A stretch of DNA of 64,000 nt from Lingula anatina (taxonomy: Eukaryota; Brachiopoda; Lingulata; Lingulida; Lingulidae). Positions 50,701-63,490 of this stretch are shown in pieces. The notes under the pieces were generated by a model that was not told the DNA's origin, ran no database searches, and saw only the letters and a list, made by a program, of their open reading frames with translations. The translations under genes and the position numbers were made by a program. Each line of letters starts with the position of its first letter. The first letter of the stretch is position 1. The stretch is taken from positions 196,355 to 260,354 of the forward strand of contig NW_019775532.1 of assembly GCF_001039355.2 (NCBI RefSeq), given 5' to 3'.

Positions 50701-53700
50701 GAGGTTGGTGCACCTCTCCAGAAACTGGAAGTAATAGGATGTATTTTGTGGTCGATGGTAACTGTGTATTATTATAAACAACTAACATATGGGAATAATC
50801 AACCCACTGAACATACAAAGGTGTGCTTTTTTACAATTCTGTAATTTTCAGTCAGTACCATATGAATACACCTTTTCACTTTAATACTTTTCTTTTTCAC
50901 AGTAAACAATTATGGTGCATTTTTTCTCCACAGACTTGGCTTCTAAGACTTACCAACATAAATTCTAACTGTAACAGGGTAAGATCATCTCTGCAGTGAA
51001 CATTAGGATCTCCATCTACAGAGTCAACATCTGTATCAGCTGTTCTTGTCCTCTTGTGCTTGTGGTTATGAGCTGTGTGGGGACGCTTACCATTCATGGC
51101 AGTCTTGTTCACATCCTTCATCATCTAAAATCAAACCAAGATGTGCATTTACTCTCTTTCTAATATCCTGTGTGTGTGTGTGTGTATGTGTGTTTGTGTG
51201 TGTGTGCATGAGCATGAGCATGTGTGTATGCCAATATTTGTGTACGTTTGTGTACCATTTTTAACAAACTTTTGATCAAAATTCAGGAGGCGAAACACTC
51301 TAGTCTTACAAATCCAGTTTTATCCTGTACAATCAGTTTTTGAACCTTTCACAGGTGGAATCTTCTTTGACATGATACATTACATAATGCAAGCAATGGG
51401 ACACTTTTCAGGGAATAAATTTATGAGTGCAGAATATTTTTATTTGTAAATATTAAACATATACTTTTTAAACTTACATTAGTGAGATCTGGTCCAACAA
51501 CTTGTACAGCTTTATACATTTCTTTTTCTCCATTTTTCATCACAGTTAATCTTAAGGGAACATCTGCAAATAAAGAAATGAAATGAAATTATTCATATTC
51601 TTACTAGCGTATAATATATCATCAAAATCTAATTACCTCATGCATGCTAACATTGAAGGAAAATCATCAACATAATCTGAATGTAAAGCAAGCAGTCAGT
51701 TCAGTTTGAAGACATCAATAATGTGATATTAATATATATATATATATACATATATCAAATCTTCACTGAATCTGGATTTACAAAGTATGAGCAGTAAAAT
51801 GCCACATTCCATCAGTTCAATAAAATCATTATTAACAACCAGAGCAAAGCAGAAAAAGTTAATAATAAAATGTTTTATAAATACAACATCAGGCATTTTG
51901 AATGATTTGAGCTAATTGTATATAACCATAATGTCTCCAGCAACTTACGTCCATGTGGTTTTTCCTTTGTTTTCAAAGGGGGTACCCCTGGGATGAGGAA
52001 TCCCTCCATGGGCCAGTCAAAGTCCTCATTCCAGTTCCCATCTTCATTGACAGGCCAGGAGTAGGCACGCTTGTTCCACTCTGGGTTGGTGATCTTAGAA
52101 TGCTTCCACTGACCCAAGTTGTCAAATCTCTCTTGCTTGATGGCCCATCTGAAGAAATGATTTATCCTTATAAATTGATAAATTATAAATTTTTCTACTT
52201 GGTATATGTACTATTACAATTATGTAAAAGAATACTAATGAGACTAATATACTGAGTACTGCAAAGTTCACATTTTAAAGACTTTTGATATTTTCTCTAT
52301 TTGATTCTTAATATTTTCTAATATGTTTCCCAAAGGCTTAACAGTCACCAAAACACTGGATGATAAGACACCCGCTTCTTATCCATCACCCTAATTAAGA
52401 AAGCTCATTTTGTATTTTCTTTAAGGAACTGACCTCTGTAACCTCGCATCTTTGCCATTTATTTTATCAGAGACAGCCACATAGAACTTGTGTCCTGGCA
52501 GGACTCCCTCAGCATTGTTCACCATAGAATCATCTATCCCTGTGGCGCCAAGGTGTGTGAGAACTAAGTCTGGATAGGCCTAGAGAAAGATAATACAATT
52601 TTTACATGTTATCATGGCTGTTGTTTGTAAAAAGAATACGAAACAATACCAAATTTTTAAACAACCAAAACAAAAAATGAAATAAATCAAGATGATGCAT
52701 GGTTGACTCTCACTTGTAACTAAGCTTTATGCTATGATGAGAAAAAGAAAATATATAGGTCTTGACTTTATAAACAATGCAAACACTGTTGTCTTATTTC
52801 CAACAAGTTTGCCATCAAATTTCATTTCAAAATTTCACATAAAACTTTTATCACTTAACTAAAGATTGAAGGACCAAAAAAATGAATAAAAAAAATACAA
52901 CACCCTAATAAACTTACTAAACAGTAGATATAGCCATCAGCAGTAAATCCCCACTGCTGGTATGGACTTCCCACCATCTTTTTCTGTAGTGCTACCACAT
53001 AGCCCTGGATCTCAGTGCCAGCCCCATTGACTGTGGTGCCCTCTAGTTTCATGTCAGTCACCGCCAGTGTAAGCTGGGGCATGGGCTTGCAGTAGATGTA
53101 GCCAGTCTGGAAAAAAACATACCATATTAGTGGGTTAAAAGAAATTTTAATGTAGAGAAGAAGAGAAAATATTCAAAATACATTTTGCACACAAATAAAT
53201 AGAGATTAAAGAAGAGTGTGTGGGGGTGGAAACTCCACTTATAAGAAAAAAAGTTAATTTTATCATAATAAGTCATGACATGCATTATAAGATATCTTTC
53301 TGTATTTTTTCAACTGTATAAAACCCTGTGCATCTTCACTCACCTTAGAAATGACCCATGTCTGTGACTCTTGTGGCCAAAGATCTTTGCTGTCAAATAT
53401 TTTCTTCATGTCAACCATAAGTTCAGGAAACAGAACTAGTCTGGGATTATCCTGCATTGACAAAGTTAAGAACTGTGTGATTATTTCCATATGTCAATAT
53501 TTCAATGATAGATATTCTAAATGAAATAGGCATTTTAATGAAAAAACATGCCTGAAGTTTCAGTAAGCAAAAATAGGAAAATTTCCCTTTTTAATGTGTG
53601 GTCTCTTATATTTGTCCTTTGCACTGTACCCATTATCTTATGATAAAATAATTTGATTCTATAAAATTCCACTTGAACTGGCCTCAATCAATTTAATTCA

Positions 53701-56006
53701 ACTCAATTTTACTTAGATTGATTAAAAACTGAGTTAAATTTGAATCAAATTTTCATTCAATATTCCATTCCAATCAGGGGCGGATTTAGGCCGTCGTCTG
53801 GGTCTTCCGGAAAACGGTCAGATTTTCAAGTTTACATTGACGGGTATCTTATTTTTTCTGTCGGAAGACGGTCAAAAAATTGGAGAATGGATCAACAAAT
53901 ATAATATGAAAGACTGTCAAAAAATATATATCTGGATCCGCCCCTGTCAATGTCCAACAATTCTCCTCTCGCCACACTTGCCTTATGCTGAAGAAATCCC
54001 CAGTTGACATTGATCTCATTGTTCTTCACCTGCTCCAAAGCATGTTCTCTCTCTGCTGCATTCATGTCAGCATCCACCTGTGTAAACTCATAGGAGAGAG
54101 GGAACCCCACAGTGGCCTCCCAGCTGTAACTGTATTCTCCATCTTTAGGGATCTCCTCAGCTATTAGTGGCTCTCTGACACCCACATTTTTCTCCCCATA
54201 CAGGTTTAATCCATGAACCTTGTCAAACATAGCTTGAAGGCAGTATACTGGAATTTTCAACATGTTTATTAATTTATTTATTCATCAGATAGTATCCAAA
54301 ATTGCTATTTTATAATGTAAACAAATTAAATTATATTTTGAAATAATTGAAACAAAATTCAAATCACTTATTAAAATATTTGAAAAAACAAGATAACTTT
54401 ATCCTCTTCTTCCACAACCTATTGCTAAGACATACGTTTTCCATTAACCAAAAAACATGAGGTATAAACATGATTTTAATGAAATATTTGACAATGAAAC
54501 ATGGCTTACCATATGGAACCCTGAAGCCTTCTCCAAAAGACAGCCACAACTCCATGTCATCTTTAAGTGCGTATGGATCTGTAACCACTTTTCCATGCTG
54601 GTCATACAGCTTCCTGGGCATTGAACTTATAGCTGGGGTCTTGGGGAAGGCCAGTCTTCCTAGTGTACCACACTGGTCCAAAAGCTAGAAAATAGGAGAT
54701 GCATGCCATTTACCTTATAACAGGTTTGTATCTTAATTATTTGACAGGTTAGACAGGAAATAGTTCTTGGTAAGAAAGTAATTACTACAACATTAACTAA
54801 CTTTCGATTATGGTTAATTTAAAAACAACACTTCTCTTGTACACTTTATTTTCTTACCCTTTGCATAATCTTGTCTTTTTGACCTTCAATGCCTTTTGAA
54901 GTTTCTTTCAAATTGAAAAAGACCACTGTTTCATCTTCATAGGTTCCATTCTCATACACCTTCAACTTGATACCTTGAACTCCAACCAACCTATCAGAAG
55001 CTTCCAGTTTTCGTATGGTTTTTGCCATTCTAAATTCTGCACCTTGTACCTGGCAAAAAAGGAAATCACAATATAACATTTTCCATGTTTCATTGTTAAT
55101 TTCATAAAAAATTTTCAAATTAATTATAAGTACTTAATTTCTACAATGTATCCTGTATCTTTCATAACCTTACCTCTTCTTCTTTTGCGTCGGGCTCTAT
55201 TTTCTCCAGCTGAGCTTTTAGTTTCTGCTTGGCTTCTGTCAGTTCCTCAATATCTCTCTCAACCTTTATAAAGAAAAAAGGACACATATCATAATAATAA
55301 ATATTAAAACAAAACTTCTCCACATAGTGCTCCATATAATTTATAAACCGTAAAAAAATTGTGTAATCAATACTTTTACACAGAATCATGCAGTAAAAAT
55401 GAAATGTGCTTACCATTTGCAAGGCTTCATCTACTTCGTTTTCTGTCATTGCAAGTATGGACCTAATTTCTACATTGTCTGGATTGCTCTTCGCCATCTC
55501 CAGCTGAAAGTAGCAAGACTTGCATATAAACCAAATTTTCTATGCAGTTATAAGCTGTAACAGATCTAGCTTCTGAAATGACTGGGATTGATTTAACATG
55601 TATAACTCAGTTTTAACCTACTAATTATCCTTTAGTCACAAAATCTACTCTATAAGCAGCAATTGAAGTTTAATATCAAATTCAATATCAAAATAACTCA
55701 ATGATCTTTATGATTCTTGTTACTTCAGTTTTGCGATAATAATGATAATGACCGACAACAACAATAATACAATATACTCTTACCTGTTCCTTATAATGTT
55801 TAGCTTCCCTCAGTTTGGTCTTAGTATGATGTAATAGACCAGATATGAAATCAAAAGGCCCTTTAGGACTGAATCCTTCTCCCTTTGACACCCAGAGAGG
55901 ACCCAGGACTGGTGTGGCACAGGCTTGGAGGCACTGGTCAATCAATGGGGCTAAAAGACACAATAATAAATATTAATTTCATATCAAGGATGCAGACCAT
56001 AAATTT

Positions 56007-56048
<42 letters not shown>

Positions 56049-56065
56049 CGCACGTGCACGTGCAC

Positions 56066-56150
<85 letters not shown>

Positions 56151-59100
56151 TCATTTAATTTTCCTCTTACTTTCATAGAGATCTGTGACTTCTTTCCCCT
56201 CCCAGTCATACAGCACTCTAGCGTGGCTGCCCAGGTCCAACTTTCCAGTGCATGCCTGCATGAACTGAGGGAAAAAGGAAATAAATAACAGCACATATTA
56301 ATGTATAAATAAAAATAATCTGAAATCTGCAACAAATATGACAACAATGGAAGACTTATTAAAAATAAGGCAATAAAACAAATAAGGTAGACTAAGTTTT
56401 CACTTACTGCAGGAGTATTATCCATGTCAGCTACAATCTCATATCCACCATCATGGCCTACACCATTCTTGAATATCAATATACGACGGTTCTTTTTGCC
56501 AAGTTGTTGCCTGGAATGATAAATAACACTATGATTTGTGCTGTGAAAATGAAGATAATTTTTATAAAGTCTTTGCACAGATTAAGAAGACTGTTAAAGA
56601 AATGTGCTATGAAAAACAAAATGTTTGAAAAAATTGTGACATTTGCCAAATGGAATGAAAATAAAAATTAAGAGCAAATTCTAAAATGCAAATTAAACTT
56701 TGCCAGCTAATAGATAAACTTAAATTAACATAACCAGTTCCATCAATTATTTAAAAAACACCACACAACAATTATATACCTATATCCATCTTTATAGAGA
56801 TCTAAAAGTTGCCCACTGAATGAAACAAAGACCAAAACATTTGTTCCGAATCAATAATAAAATGCATGCTCTAAGAAGTACAAATAGTTGTATTTGGCCC
56901 TACCTGAACCTTTTTGACAGATTGGGCTTAGTTGGACCTGGCTTGGCCTCCTGTGGTAGTACCAAACCATTCATTGTCCAAGTTGCACCTTGTTTCATCA
57001 TATTATTTCCTAATGAATAAGAAAGCCAATTTTAACTGTTTTTTTCTCATGTACGCCAAGGGTTTGAGCAAACTTTTATTCAAAAGCCAAGGACACTGAT
57101 CAAGTTTTAGCTTCATTCCATTATTCCTTTAATCAATCTTTTTGCTTTGCTTTGCGTGGGCAGATATATTCTATACTCTTAATACTAATCCTCCCTTCAG
57201 TAGGTTCACTCTGACAACCTAACAAAAAGGGAACATTTTCCTTTTGATAAACATTCAAATCATGTTAGTCAAAAGACTATGAGCTTACTTTTGAGTGGAA
57301 GAAAAGGATTTTTAAAAGGTTCTCCCTGTGAGATATAGATCTCAGCATCTCTGGGGATTTCCCTGGGTGAGAACACTTCTATCCCATCATCCAGGAAGAC
57401 ACGTCTGGCAGCAGCTGTTAGCCCCAGCTTGTCTGTGCACTGCTCCAGCAACTGGTAATACAGATGTACAAACATTGTACTTTATCACCCTTGATATTCA
57501 TCAGTCATAATTTATGGTCAGAGCACATCAGTTAAGTAAAATTATGTTTCAAAGTCATTGCTTATTCTCTTAATTTCAAGAACTGTAACATCATAATTGA
57601 GTCTGTTTTGTAATATCCAGATTTTTGTATTAAAAAAATTGAAAAATTTTTATTTTTATTTATTATTTTTTAATTCTTTTTTTTCAATAAACATCTAAAC
57701 TCAATAATTTTTAAATACCTCTTTTATTGTTGGTGCTGCCACATTAACAAAAGTTTCTCTGGATCCATTCTTAAAAGCTGTTGCTACTATGGTAAAGGGT
57801 TGTCTCTTGTACACAGGCTTAATTTTCCCTGTAAAAATAATAACACTTTTGTCATTAGAATTTCTATACATTAGAGTCAACCTGATGGATTCAATATCAT
57901 GATATTTTAAGCTGTCAATCATAATTTCATGGCTAATAAAGCTCACCCTTTTATCTTCTATTGCAAATCAAATAAACGATATACCATATTATGCAATATT
58001 GATAGGTTCAGGGATCTGAAATCCAATATTTTCAGCACACAGGTGTGATATTGATAGCGAAACACTAGTGTCATTTCAAACATCTGTTGCCATTTATTTC
58101 TAGTTACAGGTGAAAATACAGTAACTGAGACATTATCTTATACAGCAAGATAACTGAATAAAAAGCACTTTGTAGGGCATTTACATTATCTGTACAATCC
58201 AAAGACTGGTCATTTATTTTGCAATAACCCACCATATAATGCTGTCAGTGTACAATTCAAAAGTAGAAAGAAGGAAATAAAGCCCAGTTAGAAAATTGGT
58301 AAGTTGACATTTAGCATGCACAACACAGAGATATGTCAAAATACATCATTATTATTTTAGACAGCATAAAATCAATACCTTTTTTTCCTGATGCTGGTCG
58401 GCCTGTTGAAGATGTGGCTGAATATGGCCTGAAGCACAAATAAAATATTTAATAACTATTGTGTGATACATTTACTACCCAATAAACAGTTTTGCAATAT
58501 CCTTTTTTCTTCTGTTTCTACTAGACACACGTTTCCAGTGTTAAACATATTAAGTGTGTCTTTTTCATCACAGTTACCTGAGAATGCAATACAAATCAAT
58601 ACAATCTCATTATTCTTACAGTTTCTGTATTTTGTACATTAATTAGATTTTTAGTAATAGCATGGAAGAAATATGCAGAGATTGTTAATCAGATACCTAA
58701 TCAACAAACCTACACGTCTTTCCATATGTCAAAACTTGTGTATGTATTTGTATGCATCCATTTAATAAGTATGATCACATACATTTAATTAAAAAACTGA
58801 TGATTTGCACATTCAAAATCCCATACTGTAAATATGACCTTATATCTTAGACATATGAATTAGATTTTTAGAATCATTTGCCCAACACACCTAAGATCTC
58901 TAATTGACCTATAAACAAATAGGTTAAACATTTGTTTCCTTTAAAAGATATTATCTTTTTTTGAATCACAATACCTGAACTGATCTGAATTAGATTCCTC
59001 CCCCATTTCCCACAGACTAAAAGTTTTGTGTATACTTCTCAGCTTCTAAATCTATCAACTGAGTTGTTAACAGCAACATTTGATTGAAGTACCATGTAGT

Positions 59101-60786
59101 TCATTTACACTGTATTGATTTCTGATGTGTGACTCCTTTTCAAACAATTGAGGCGACACTTTAGTGCCAAAAACCTGGCCTGATCTCCAAGTACTTAAAA
59201 GTATTGAACTGAGAGGCATCCATTTCATACTTATCACCAAAATCAATTTCCTCATTGATGTGTTCAGACAAGTACCACAGACCAGTATTGAATCAATAGA
59301 AAAAGAGTCAACTAATTTTTCCGAGATTTCCTTTAAAATAACAAAACAATTATTGATTGGCAAAAAGTGACTTTCATAAGCCACTTCCATTTCTCCTCTA
59401 TGGCAAACAATAACATTTTTCCCTATTTACCCTTCGCTCCTTAAGACATGTCTTGTTTACTTACCTTGGTCTGATTGGGGCACTATAAGGTCTCTTTTTC
59501 TTCTTGTACCCTGTTCCATTCTCCCCCTCACCACCCCCTCTCTCCTCCCTTGGGGTTGCCGGGTCCCACAAGGTCAGATCAGCTATGAACTTCATGTCTA
59601 TCTTGGGTTTTCTGCCTGAAGACTTGGATTTAGTGTTATAACCTGTGGAAGCATGGGCTGATGCTGGGCGGCTGCGGGATCTCCCACCACTCAGAGACTG
59701 TTTTATTTTCCCTGGGGTTGGAACAATATGAGTGCTTGGAAGGCGCTGGAGGTATGGAGAAGGAGGAACTTCACTTCTGAAATTTATAAACAAAGTGCAA
59801 TTGAGATAAATGACACTCATTATTATTATTATTATTATTATTTATCTAAATTTATTTTATGTAGCATTAACTACCAAACTGATAATACAGCCTAGCTGAG
59901 GAAGAAGCTAATTTCAAAGCATCACTATGTATAAATAAAATTCCAATATGTATATCAAATAAAACAAGGGCATTTTGGAGTCAATTCAAATTATAAATGT
60001 TTTCATAAGAGTGGAGATGGAATACTGTACAGTTAAACTTTTTCAAGTATTAAAATACTGCACAAATAGATTTTTTGCAAAAATCTATACAGTTAAAAGT
60101 CACATCAAGGAAATCTATAGTCATTTATAACTCTGAAGAGGACAAAAGTGTTAATGCACTTCACTAGTATATCACATTATTTATTGAACAAAATTTATGT
60201 TATCTTTCCAATGAATCATATACCCTCCTTGCTTGTTATCAATTAATGACAACATTTTCCAACAACAGGTAATAATTTATTTGTAGCTGTGGCATTTATG
60301 CATCTTATCCTATTCTGTTACTCTCTACTCTATTTAACACAAAAACAGAAATACAACTTTTATATAAAACAAACAAAAGCTTTTATGCTTACTTAAGTCT
60401 AAAATGAGGTAAACATCAATGTGTTTGCTCAAGGGGGTAAATAGAGCAGTGTATTAAACTACTGAAGCCTTACGCTTGACTAATACGATTAAGGTTTTTG
60501 TAACTACTGTTCTTGCATTCTCTTAAAATATACATGTTCATCCATCATCACACTCATTTTGATAGATGTAAAAATCATTATAATAGTTTTGTTTAGTCAA
60601 AAGCAATAATGGTTCTTAGAATGATTGAAAAGTTTATTTCTCTTACCCTTTTTTAGTATAAGGAGGAGACTTTCTGATCTCATCCAAGTACTGTGCCACA
60701 ATCAAGTCCTCATAGCTGGCCATGCTCCCTTTGACTAGGTTGCCAGTGCTACCACCACCCTTGCTACGCCCTGTTACTCCAGGCAT
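41742..60786 (-). CDS. DCDC1: Doublecortin domain-containing protein 1
   Basis: 38 coding exons, all phases compatible, 1936 residues. Exon ends (high to low): 60786-60647, 59776-59465, 58428-58379, 57828-57719, 57451-57289, 57009-56904, 56815-56780, 56510-56408, 56264-56171, 55950-55784, 55503-55414, 55263-55174, 55049-54858, 54684-54510, 54232-53982, 53451-53344, 53106-52918, 52579-52434, 52148-51949, 51563-51478, 51124-50954, 50724-50478, 50212-50026, 48999-48835, 48328-48131, 47890-47828, 47050-46830, 46604-46534, 46404-46263, 45983-45724, 45512-45302, 44665-44543, 44191-44021, 43657-43556, 43260-43124, 42805-42560, 42171-41986, 41843-41742. Six doublecortin-like units (for example ILIFKNG, AARRLFDEKG, YVSCGEAW) bind microtubules; two ricin-B-like modules carry QxW motifs (YQQWGFTADG, YQRWTLTDDG, NQKWGFDPELG); coiled coils lie near residues 428-487 and 1100-1137. 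This matches vertebrate DCDC1. Start ATG follows an acceptor at 60796, so a 5' UTR exon lies upstream. The intron after 53982 has a GC donor. Confidence 0.93.
47754..47775. repeat. Poly(A) run in DCDC1 intron
   Basis: A stretch of about 22 A between exons 27 and 26 of DCDC1. Confidence 0.9.
50418..50455. repeat. (GT)n plus G-run in DCDC1 intron
   Basis: About 11 TG units followed by a 16-base G run, ending 23 bp from the donor side of the exon at 50478-50724. On the sense strand this is C-run then (CA)n just inside the intron. Confidence 0.95.
51168..51208. repeat. Imperfect (GT)n tract in DCDC1 intron
   Basis: Interrupted TG repeat just upstream (sense strand) of the exon at 50954-51124. 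Confidence 0.85.
53775..53946. mobile_element. Short inverted-repeat element (MITE-like) in DCDC1 intron
   Basis: 172 bp from CAGGGGCGGATTTAG to GGATCCGCCCCTG. Terminal inverted repeats of at least 11 bp match those of the element at 20562, but the interior differs (GTCGTCTGGGTCTTCCGG). It lies within the intron between exons 15 and 16, its edge 35 bp from the GC donor of exon 15. No ORF, no clear target-site duplication. Confidence 0.7.
56010..56148. repeat. Compound (CT)n / GCAC / (CA)n microsatellite in DCDC1 intron
   Basis: 17 CT units, then a GCAC/GTGCAC purine-pyrimidine alternating stretch with CGCATGCGCG, then about 36 CA units. The tract ends 22 bp from the exon 9 donor at 56170. 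Alternating CG/CA sequence of this kind can form Z-DNA. Confidence 0.97.
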
Positions 60787-61273
60787 GGTGCTGGTCTGAA
60801 AAAATTTGATGGCATTTTAAATCAAAGAGAAGGAAAAAACGTAGTGTGCTAACTAATTGAAGGAAATGCAGTTTTGAGATAACAATTTCCACATAGGCGT
60901 TTTTTTTTTTTTTTTTAATTTTTCAATTAATTTACTGACATCAAGTCCATACACCTCTTTGCAAAATATCTACCATACTTTTTTACTCTTTTCAGGGCAT
61001 ATTACATCCAGAAAGCTCATAAGGATATGTTTTAATAATGACACCTCATCCTAGTGTATCACACAAGTATTCCAGGTTTATCACTTATGTAAGTGCAACT
61101 TAATGAACATAACTGATCTTAATGTTCTTTGCTGTGAGCACAAGGTAATATTAGCAGACATTTCACAGTGATAGAGAATGTACCCAGAATTACATACCCC
61201 GGCAATGGAAATAAACAATTATTTTTCTACCACTATTTTTGTGTATACTACATTACAGAGATATTCTAATAAT

Positions 61274-61334
61274 AAGAACTGACAATTATAAATATATACA
61301 TATATATATAATTGTCAGCTCTCTTTCAGTTCTT
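61274..61334. repeat. AT-rich inverted repeat
   Basis: CTGACAATTATA (61279-61290) pairs perfectly with TATAATTGTCAG (61307-61318) around an AT-rich loop. A second overlapping pair is AAGAACTGA (61274-61282) with TCAGTTCTT (61326-61334). Confidence 0.75.
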
Positions 61335-61357
61335 TAAAATTTTAACAGTTAACTTAA

Positions 61358-61455
61358 CCGAACTTATTATATCTCATTAATTGACTGGAAAGGGTAATTT
61401 CAGTACCGAACTTATCATACCTCATTAATTGACTGGAAAGGGTAATTTCAGTACC
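61358..61455. repeat. 48-bp direct tandem repeat, two copies
   Basis: Two units starting CCGAACTTAT at 61358 and 61406, differing at only a few positions and each ending with GGTAATTTCAGTA. Confidence 0.9.
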
Positions 61456-62380
61456 CAGTGGCTAATTGGATGATTTAAAAAGTTTTGTATTTAAAATCCT
61501 CTCAAATTTTTTTTCAGATGTTTGAACTATTTTTAAGTAAATGACACAAGATTACGAACATAAAACAGATTCAACACATAATACTAACTCGAATAAAACT
61601 TAGTAATATGCTACTTTGAGCTAACAAAGATACTACAGTAATATACATTCAAAAGTTACAAATGAAGTACAAACCCACATTTCATATTTTCTTAGGATGT
61701 TATGTTAATATAAAACTGTATTCATTTATTTCTTTTGTGCAATGTCACTGAAGCATATTGATGGCATTATTCCACAAATTTGAAAAGGATATATACCAAG
61801 GTTGCAGAACCGGTTATACTGCCTATGATTAGTCATGAAATCTTCAAATTTGAACAAGAAGCAAGAAAGGAAAGGGTAAAAACAAGATGCCACAAAATAT
61901 ATACTGATATTATACAAAACAGAAACAGTAATATTAGAGCTTTTTCTATTTCTTCCCTAAATGAACATATTCTAATATATGTATATAACAAAAATAAGAT
62001 AAATGACAGACCTTTTTGCTGTGGTCCTTCTGATTTTCTGTGAGTACCACTGGTGAAAGAAATGTGACTTTTCTACTATTTCTGTTTAAGCCACTGCCTT
62101 TCATATTTCTCTGAGTATGGGTTAAATCACTATGCCAGTACAGCTGAATTAATGTTTTACCACTACTGACAGCATAATGCTCTATCTCACATTATATGTT
62201 CCTCATGAGGCTTATGGCATATTCTCCTGGTAATCATCACCAGAAGCAACCCCTATCTATGTCCAGGTAAAACAGTGGATTTATATGCTATCTAGTCCAA
62301 CATCCATCAAATCCCACTGGCTCATCATGACCAATATATCATTTCCTTAACTACCATTGCAATAAACTACAGACAGTCGT

Positions 62381-62737
62381 GGGAAATCCTATTGGTTGAG
62401 ACACAACCAAGCTGTATTCCCAGGTTACTATGTACACTGTCAACAGGATTGGGGTAATCAGCATAACTGGCTCAGTAGGTAAGCCTTTGTGTACTGACAT
62501 CCTGGCAGATTCAAAAATCTTGTTTAAAGATTGGATGGCATACTTAAACATGCAATCNATGGGAAATCCTATTGGTTGAGACATAACCAAGCTGTATTCC
62601 CAGGTTACTATGTACACTGTCAACAGGATTGGGGTAATCAGCATAACTGGCTCAGTAGGTAAGCCTTTGTGTACTGACATCCTGGCAGATTCAAAAATCG
62701 TGTTTAAAGCTTGAATGGCAAACTTAAACATGCAATC
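62381..62737. repeat. 177-bp duplicate around a single n
   Basis: 62381-62557 and 62561-62737 are about 97% identical (roughly five substitutions) and flank n at 62558. As at 23335 and 30358, this is the pattern of overlapping contig ends or two haplotypes. Both strands have open frames through it, but no family or splice signal supports a gene. Confidence 0.85.
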
Positions 62738-63450
62738 CTCTTCTTTACCTTCACACGTCATGCACAGTTTACTAATATTAATCACTAGATTTTGATGTTA
62801 CATGTCGCTAATTAAGAACTTAAAAAAGATGCCAGATAATCAATATATATATATATATATGTTAATCATTTTGTAAACATAAAGTTTATCTTTTAAGGCA
62901 TCATACTTACACAGCTTACTTATTCAAACACATCTTCAATCTTGAGCATATCAAAAATCACTACAGCTATATTAATCATAAAAATAATCATAATACGGTA
63001 ATCAAATATATGCAAGGATTATAAATAACAATGTCTTAAATAATTCTATTTATATAAAACCAACGCAAGCATATGGAACAATCTGAAACTGGACTAAGTG
63101 ACAAAAATTTTTATTAAAGATAATGAAAATGATAATTTTTATATGTGTGAAAAACTGCAGGCAATCACATTCAAAATAAAAAAAACACATTCATGAATTC
63201 AACAAAGAACACCTATTGCAATCCCCCACAGCACTTCCTCTCTTTATGTACTGTCACACCTTTAGTATAGCACTAACGTATGGGAAAACTGCCCTAAATA
63301 TGTTGTATACATCCCGAGTACCCAGCCAAAAGATGGTGTACATTGGCAAACACAAGAGAGATAATGTTTAGAAGATGTTCAAAGGCAATTTTTTTACGCT
63401 GCTTATATCTTCATTTTGATATGCTTGAAACTGAGTGATTTCATAGGCTC

Positions 63451-63490
63451 AAAGTTGTGCATATAATCAATGTCACATATGCACAACTTT
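63451..63490. repeat. Perfect 14-bp inverted repeat with 12-base loop
   Basis: Left arm AAAGTTGTGCATAT at 63451-63464 and right arm ATATGCACAACTTT at 63477-63490, no mismatches. Confidence 0.85.

Noticed and set aside
53892-53981. Extension of the DCDC1 exon 15 frame past 53982
   Set aside because: It would run into the MITE and lose the downstream frame; the GC donor at 53981 joins exactly to exon 16.
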